Shown: positions 14,277-19,020 of the stretch, in pieces
Position numbering within the stretch: position 1 is the stretch's first letter
Layout of the letters: every line of letters starts with the position of its first letter
Assembly: GCA_964468375.1 (NCBI GenBank)
Contig: CAYXUW010000040.1
Span: 1-19,020 of the forward strand
Direction of reading: 5' to 3'
Source: CAYXUW01 sp964468375
GTDB lineage: Bacteria; Planctomycetota; Phycisphaerae; Sedimentisphaerales; Anaerobacaceae
Length of the DNA stretch: 19,020 nt
Position numbers and translations under genes: made by a program
Notes under the pieces: model-generated
Told to the model about the DNA's origin: nothing
What the model saw: only the letters and a program-made list of their open reading frames with translations
The model's database searches: none

Positions 14277-14591
14277 ATGAGAAATGCAATTTTCTTTGTA
14301 GTATTGGCTTTTTTGTTGACTGGTTGTAACGGAAAAGGTCCCGCCCTCAAGCTGAAAAGTGAGGTGGACGTAACGTCTGAAGAAGGGTTGCCGGTTCGGC
14401 TTATGCCCCAGAATCAGGAGCCGTTGCCCATAAAAATGGTCCCCGATGAAATTGTTATTAGGGTATTTTATGCTTTTTTGATAGCTGCTTTTGCAACAAC
14501 GCTTGCCGCAGTCGCAGCTTGGCGTGCCGCTTATAATACCAGAAAAGCTTTAGAAAAAATCAAGAATAAGAAGTGGGTAAATATCAAATAG
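14277..14591 (+). CDS. Small lipoprotein with a C-terminal membrane helix, 104 aa
   Basis: Residues 1-16 are a lipoprotein signal with lipobox LLTGC (Cys17). A hydrophilic segment follows (about 18-58, including VRLMPQNQEPLPIKMVPDE). A second hydrophobic helix spans about 61-83 (IRVFYAFLIAAFATTLAAVA), and the end is Arg/Lys-rich (RKALEKIKNKKW). The lipid anchor and the helix suggest both ends are held at the inner membrane, with the basic tail in the cytoplasm. AAGGAG lies 6 nt before the ATG and a good promoter is upstream. Its last 19 nt overlap the GTG start of priA, so it probably leads that transcript. I recognise no family and assign no function. Confidence 0.75.
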   Translation: MRNAIFFVVLAFLLTGCNGKGPALKLKSEVDVTSEEGLPVRLMPQNQEPLPIKMVPDEIVIRVFYAFLIAAFATTLAAVAAWRAAYNTRKALEKIKNKKWVNIK

Positions 14592-16949
14592 ACAGTTTGT
14601 TTGCGACGGAGGATATTCGGCAAAACGGGTGCAGCCATATTATTCGTGTAGCGTTTGAATCAGGTGCTGATGCCGAGTTCGATTATTTTGTGCCTGATGA
14701 GCTTTGGCCGATTGAGGTGGGTCAGCGTGTCAAGGCGCCTTTCGGCAGAGCCAATAAACTTGAGGCGGGGTTTTGTATAGAGATGGACATACCTTCTGAA
14801 AAGTCTTTCACCGCACGTGGCAGAGGCCGTAAGCTTAAAATGGTTTCCGATGTAATTGATAAGGAGCCGTTGCTGGATGCTGAGCTGATGGAGCTGGCGC
14901 GGTGGATTAGCGGCTATTATATCTGCCCGTTGGGGCAGGTTCTCGCTGCAATGGTTCCGGGAGGGGTGAAAAAGGGCTCCGGTGTCAAAACGGAAAAGCA
15001 GATTTATCTCGCTAAAGGTGCTGAAGAGACTGTCGAGAAACTACGAGGCAAGAAGCAAAAGCAGATTGTCGAATACCTCCGGCAAAAAGAAGCTTGCGAT
15101 TCCGATTCGGCCTTAGAATTACAAAATTTATTAGCCGAGATTGACTGCACAAGCGCTTCCGTAAAGAGTTTGGTAGAAAAACGGGTTGTTAAAATAATCC
15201 GAAAGACGATATTGAAATCTTTGCCGGCTATCCCTTCAGGTATGTTGGTAAAAACCGACAAGGTTGTATTGAATCAGCAGCAGCAAGAGGCGTTAGCTCA
15301 TTTTAATGCTGGAATAGATTCCGGTGCCTTTGGCGTAGCGCTTTTATACGGCGTCACCGATAGCGGAAAAACTGAACTTTATATAAGAGCGATTGAAACT
15401 GTTTTAAAAAAGGGCAGAGGCGCAATAGTTATGCTTCCTGAAATTGCACTCACTACCCAAACCATTCAACGTTTCAGCTCGAGATTTAAAAAAATTGCTG
15501 TAATGCATTCGGGTCTGACTGATTCCCAGCGCAACGCCCAGTGGCATAAAATAAAAAATAATGAAGCTGATGTGGTCATCGGCGCTCGCTCTGCTGTCTT
15601 TGCGCCCTTGCCGAATCTTGGCCTTATCGTCGTTGATGAAGAGCATGAACCGAGCTATAAGCAGGATACCGCCCCTCGCTATAGCGGCCGCGATGTCGCG
15701 ATAAAACGCGCTCAATTGTTGAACGCCTATTGCATTTTAGGCAGTGCCACCCCTTCTTTGGAAACGCTGTTTAACAGCCGGAGTAAAAAACACTTTTCTC
15801 TGGTGCGCTTGCCGAAGAGAGTGATGAATCTTTCTTTTCCTGAAATGAAACTGGTCGATTTGCGCAACGAAGTTCACTCGAAAGATAGTGTAAATTTGAT
15901 TTCCGAGCCACTTGCTCATCATCTGGCAGAAGTATTGGCCAAAAGTGAACAGGCGATTTTACTTTTGAACAGGCGGGGATACAGTAACTTCATATTCTGC
16001 CCCTCGTGCAGGTACACTCTCCACTGCCGCAACTGCGACGTAACATTAACTTTTCATAAGTCGCGTCATATCAGTCGAATGCGCACTGTTGCAGGCAAAC
16101 ATATCGATTACGGTTACGCAATATGCCATCATTGCGGAGCGCAGACTCTTGTCCCACAGAAATGTCCTTTATGCGGCGCCGGCTTTGCGATGATCGGTTT
16201 TGGTTCCCAGCGGCTTGAAGACGAGCTTGCCAAAAAATTCCCCCAAGCTAGCATNNNNNNNNNNAGCTAGCATCGCGCGTGTTGACAGCGATTCTATGGC
16301 GGGGCGGGATTACTACCGTGTCCTCGAAGATTTCAGCGAAGGCAGGATAAATATCCTGGCCGGAACGCAGATGCTGGCCAAAGGATTGCATTTTCCGAAT
16401 GTAACGCTCGTTGGCATTATAAGTGCCGATACTTGCCTTTATCTGCCGGACTTCAGGGCCAACGAACGGACTTTCCAGTTAATCTCTCAGGTGGCCGGCC
16501 GTGCTGGTCGTTCCGTGAAGAAGGGTGTAGTGTTTGTTCAAACATTTCTGCCGGACCAGCCCGCCATACAGTTTGCGCTCAGAAATGATTTCGACGGGTT
16601 TGTCAAAGAGGAATTGAAACACCGCCGGACTTGCAGTTTGCCGCCGTTTTGGCGACTGGCTGGCTTGATTATGCGAGACAGAAATTTCGACAAGCTTCAG
16701 GCCGCTTGCGATGTAATGCGCCGGAAAGTAGATGATGTTATAAATCGGGACAACCTCAAGGTAAATGTCAGAGGTCCGATGCCTGCGCTGATAAGTCGAA
16801 TACAGCAGTTCCACAGGATGCAGGTAATTGTCCAAGCGCCGGACGCTGAAGCTATGCAGCGGTTGTTTAAGGGTTTGCGTCCCGACCTCTGGCGGATTCG
16901 CCCGGCAGTCAAAATTGCCGTGGATATAGACCCTGTCAACTTATTGTAG
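14573..16949 (+). CDS. priA: Primosomal protein N' (replication restart helicase PriA), interrupted by a sequence gap
   Basis: The GTG start overlaps the preceding lipoprotein gene by 19 nt and lacks a strong Shine-Dalgarno. PriA reloads the replicative helicase at stalled forks. The N-terminal DNA-binding part reads EFDYFVPDELWPIEVGQRVK. Walker A GVTDSGKT is at 260-267, with Asp where most relatives have Gly. The DEEH box is at 355-358 (VVDEEHEPSYKQDTAPRYSG). The zinc-binding block carries eight cysteines, from Cys476 on (CPSCRYTLHCRNC, CHHCGA, CPLCGAG), with about 15 extra residues between the second and third pairs. GTQMLAKGLHFPNVTLVGII and QVAGRAGRS lie after the gap. Ten Ns (16255-16264) split the gene and shift the frame. 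Removing the Ns and one copy of the flanking 9-bp duplication restores one frame of 785 residues (KFPQASIARVDSDS). Confidence 0.93.
16246..16273. repeat. 9-bp direct duplication (AGCTAGCAT) flanking a 10-N gap in priA
   Basis: AGCTAGCAT occurs at 16246-16254 and again at 16265-16273, on both sides of ten Ns (16255-16264). Collapsing to one copy removes 19 nt and exactly rejoins the two priA reading frames. The likely cause is overlapping contig ends joined by a placeholder gap. A target-site duplication around an unassembled inserted element gives the same picture. Confidence 0.9.
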
Positions 16950-16950
16950 C

Positions 16951-16979
16951 TTGTAATCCTGGTAATTGTGTGTTATATT
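16951..16979 (+). promoter_or_regulatory. Promoter of tRNA-Pro
   Basis: TTGTAA (16951-16956) and TATATT (16974-16979) are spaced 17 nt apart, directly after the priA stop. The start would be near 16986, leaving a 12-nt 5' leader for RNase P to remove. Confidence 0.5.
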
Positions 16980-16997
16980 CACTGCTTTCATAGTCAG

Positions 16998-17073
16998 CGG
17001 GGTGTAGCTCAGCTTGGCTTAGAGCGCTGCGTTCGGGACGCAGAGGTCGCTGGTTCGAATCCAGTCACCCCGA
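16998..17073 (+). tRNA. tRNA-Pro (anticodon CGG)
   Basis: The acceptor arms CGGGGTG and CACCCCG form 7 bp, with discriminator A73. The D arm contains GCTC...GAGC. The anticodon stem CTGCG/CGCAG closes a TTCGGGA loop with anticodon CGG at the expected place, and the T arm is GCTGG-TTCGAAT-CCAGT. The CCA end is not encoded (TTTT follows). A C1-G72 pair with A73 is typical of bacterial tRNA-Pro. It reads the CCG codon. Confidence 0.95.
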
Positions 17074-17106
17074 TTTTGCTTCAGTTTCCCAACGGCTTGT
17101 TTTTGG

Positions 17107-17135
17107 TTGATAGACTACCAGCAATCACGTAGAAT
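17107..17135 (+). promoter_or_regulatory. Promoter of leuS
   Basis: TTGATA (17107-17112) and TAGAAT (17130-17135) are separated by 17 nt. Transcription would begin near 17142, just before the AAGGT ribosome-binding site (17145-17149) and 15 nt before the ATG. leuS therefore need not depend on the tRNA promoter. Confidence 0.55.
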
Positions 17136-17156
17136 GTTGTTCTTAAGGTAATTTCT

Positions 17157-19020
17157 ATGATTGATAATAAAGGACTCTACAAATTCGCTGACATAGAAAA
17201 GAAGTGGCAGAGCTTCTGGGAAGAAAACAAAACGTTCAAAGCCGAGGACTGCGATAGCTCTAAACCTAAGTATTACGTCCTCGATATGTTTCCCTACCCT
17301 AGCGCTCAGGGCCTGCACGTCGGCCACCCGGAGGGATACACGGCCAGCGACATTGTCGCCCGTTATAAGCGAATGAAGGGCTTTAACGTCCTGCACCCTA
17401 TGGGCTGGGATGCTTTTGGCCTGCCTGCTGAACAGTATGCGGTTCAAACAGGGACACAGCCGGCCGCAACTACTCAGAAAAATATTGACAATATGAGCAG
17501 GCAAATCAAATCGCTCGGCTTCAGCTACGATTGGGACAGAGAAGTCAATACCACCGACCCGAATTATTATCGCTGGACTCAGTGGATATTTTTGAAATTT
17601 TTCAACAGTTATTTCGATGAAGCCGAGCAGAAAGCCAAACCAATCGACCAGCTTTCGATCCCCGATGGCCTGAGCGAAGCCGAAAAGCACAGGTTCGTAG
17701 ATGCTCATCGCCTCGCTTACGAAGATGAGGTTGCGGTCAATTGGTGTCCCGAATTGGGCACGGTTCTCGCCAATGAAGAGGTAATAGGCGGCGTGAGTGA
17801 GCGGGGCGGCCATCCCGTAATCAGAAAACCGATGCGCCAGTGGATGCTGCGAATCACGAAATACGCCGAACGCCTGCTCGATGACTTGAAAGAAGTGGAT
17901 TGGCCCCCGTCCATAAAAAAGCTTCAGGTTGACTGGATAGGAAAAAGCATCGGTGCCGACGTCGATTTCAAAGTCGATGGTTTCGATGAAGCCATTCGCG
18001 TCTTTACTACCCGACCTGATACGTTGTTCGGCGCAACTTATATGGTAATGGCCCCGGAGCACCCACTCGTTGAGATAATCACGGCCGATGAAAAGAAAAA
18101 TGACGTGAAAAAATATTGTGAAAATGCCGCTCGCAAAAGCGACCTCGACAGAACCGATTTAGCCAAAGAAAAGACCGGCGTATTCACTGGTGCTTACGCA
18201 ATCAATCCGGTGAATAATGAAAAAATCCCAATCTGGATAAGCGACTATGTCCTTATAAGCTACGGAACCGGCGCAATTATGTCCGTCCCTGCCCACGATG
18301 AGAGAGACTTTGAGTTCGCCAAAAAATTCGGCCTGCCGATTATTCCCGTTGTCGAACCGGATGACTCAGAGCAGGCGGAGCTTGTAAAAAAAGGCGAGTT
18401 TTGTTTTATTGGCGACGGCAAAGCAATTAACTCCAGCAGATTTGACGGTCTGACAACTGCCGAATTCAAAGAGCAGATTACAAACTGGCTCGCCGAAAAA
18501 CAGCTCGGCGGAAAAGCCGTTAATTATAAGCTGCGCGACTGGCTTTTCAGCAGGCAGCGCTACTGGGGCGAACCCTTCCCGATTTTGCACACTGATAGCA
18601 GCATCGTAGCGCTCTCGGAGCAGGATTTACCTTTGAAATTGCCGGAGGTTGAAAATTATAAGCCCGCTGCCACAGGCGAGTCGCCTCTTTCCAATATCTC
18701 CGATTGGGTCAACGTTACGCTCCCGGATGGTTTGAAGGCAAAACGTGAAACCAACACAATGCCCCAATGGGCCGGAAGCTGTTGGTATTATCTGCGATAC
18801 CTCGACCCGCAAAACGACGAAAAGGGCTGGGACCCCGATAAGGAGAAATACTGGATGCCGGTCGATTTATATATCGGCGGTGCTGAGCATGCCGTCCTTC
18901 ACCTGTTGTATGCACGTTTTTGGCACAAGTTGCTTTACGACCTCGGCTTCGTCAGCACCAAAGAGCCGTTCAAGAAGCTCGTCAATCAGGGAATGATTTT
19001 GGGCGAGGACGGCCAGAAGA
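17157..19020 (+). CDS. leuS: Leucyl-tRNA synthetase (3' end beyond window)
   Basis: The frame is open from the ATG at 17157 to the window edge, 621 full codons. The enzyme charges tRNA-Leu with leucine. The class I signature appears as MFPYPSAQGLHVGHPEGYTA, with HVGH in the HIGH position. HPMGWDAFGLPAEQYA, the VNWCPELGTVLANEE segment, RKPMRQWMLRITKYAERLL and WIGKSIGADVDF follow. The editing domain shows RPDTLFGATYMVMAPEH and GAIMSVPAHDERDFEFA. Near the window end are TNTMPQWAGSCWYYLRYLDP, DLYIGGAEHAVLHLLYARFW and LVNQGMILGEDGQK. The KMSKS loop and the anticodon-binding part lie outside. AAGGT is 7 nt before the ATG. It follows tRNA-Pro but has its own promoter-like sequence. Confidence 0.97.
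   Translation, partial: MIDNKGLYKFADIEKKWQSFWEENKTFKAEDCDSSKPKYYVLDMFPYPSAQGLHVGHPEGYTASDIVARYKRMKGFNVLHPMGWDAFGLPAEQYAVQTGTQPAATTQKNIDNMSRQIKSLGFSYDWDREVNTTDPNYYRWTQWIFLKFFNSYFDEAEQKAKPIDQLSIPDGLSEAEKHRFVDAHRLAYEDEVAVNWCPELGTVLANEEVIGGVSERGGHPVIRKPMRQWMLRITKYAERLLDDLKEVDWPPSIKKLQVDWIGKSIGADVDFKVDGFDEAIRVFTTRPDTLFGATYMVMAPEHPLVEIITADEKKNDVKKYCENAARKSDLDRTDLAKEKTGVFTGAYAINPVNNEKIPIWISDYVLISYGTGAIMSVPAHDERDFEFAKKFGLPIIPVVEPDDSEQAELVKKGEFCFIGDGKAINSSRFDGLTTAEFKEQITNWLAEKQLGGKAVNYKLRDWLFSRQRYWGEPFPILHTDSSIVALSEQDLPLKLPEVENYKPAATGESPLSNISDWVNVTLPDGLKAKRETNTMPQWAGSCWYYLRYLDPQNDEKGWDPDKEKYWMPVDLYIGGAEHAVLHLLYARFWHKLLYDLGFVSTKEPFKKLVNQGMILGEDGQK

Noticed and set aside
17115..18062. A 315-codon open frame on the minus strand
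   Set aside because: It lies wholly opposite leuS, which has strong family motifs, and its translation shows no recognisable domain.

Overview
The window reads as a chromosomal housekeeping segment of a Gram-negative-type (diderm) bacterium with moderate GC. It has two lipobox lipoproteins, one of them FlgO-like, alongside lon, uvrB, priA, leuS, folP and pdxB. The DUF5320-type glycine-rich proteins, the ARMT1-like (DUF89) protein and the CoA-disulfide-reductase-type flavoenzyme suggest an anaerobe. A planctomycete of the Phycisphaerae type is my best guess for the lineage, but it is an inference and no rRNA is present to test it.

Layout. (1) 1-2954, minus strand: an ARMT1-like (DUF89) protein, then two small MPRG-type proteins (a zinc-ribbon protein and a DUF5320 protein), then a pair of tight hairpins, then a CoA-disulfide-reductase-like enzyme cut by the window edge. 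(2) 3171-3881, minus: a FlgO-like lipoprotein with a good promoter. (3) 4007-6171, plus: pdxB, folP and an unlisted 53-residue single-span membrane protein, joined by 1-nt gaps. (4) 6173-8614, minus: lon, convergent with the previous operon and separated from it by one base. (5) 8615-8914: an intergenic stretch holding the first 25 codons of a carB gene, with its start and ribosome-binding region, after which the gene is lost. (6) 8915-14162, minus: uvrB, nadC, birA and a lipB-lipA fusion, tightly packed. (7) 14277-16949, plus: a small lipoprotein overlapping priA. priA is interrupted by a 10-N gap flanked by a 9-bp direct duplication. (8) 16998-end, plus: tRNA-Pro(CGG), then leuS, cut by the window edge.

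How the genes work together. Region 6 combines a repair gene with three cofactor steps: NAD synthesis (nadC), biotin attachment (birA), and lipoate assembly in one polypeptide (LipB octanoyl transfer plus LipA sulfur insertion). Region 3 pairs a pyridoxal-phosphate pathway step (PdxB) with a folate step (FolP). Region 1 looks like an anaerobe redox or metal-handling cluster of unknown purpose.

Regulation. Sigma70-type promoters can be read for the FlgO-like lipoprotein, uvrB, the lipoprotein-priA unit, tRNA-Pro and leuS. Several main genes (uvrB, pdxB, lon, lipBA) lack a visible Shine-Dalgarno, and the uvrB promoter would give a leader of only about 4 nt. The small genes and lipoproteins have strong Shine-Dalgarno sites.

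Points most worth a second look: the LipB-LipA fusion, the orphan carB start, the 9-bp duplication around the priA gap (assembly overlap or target-site duplication of an unassembled insertion), the DUF89/DUF5320 cluster, and the possible short-leader promoter of uvrB. I see no CRISPR array, no complete transposon and no phage genes.
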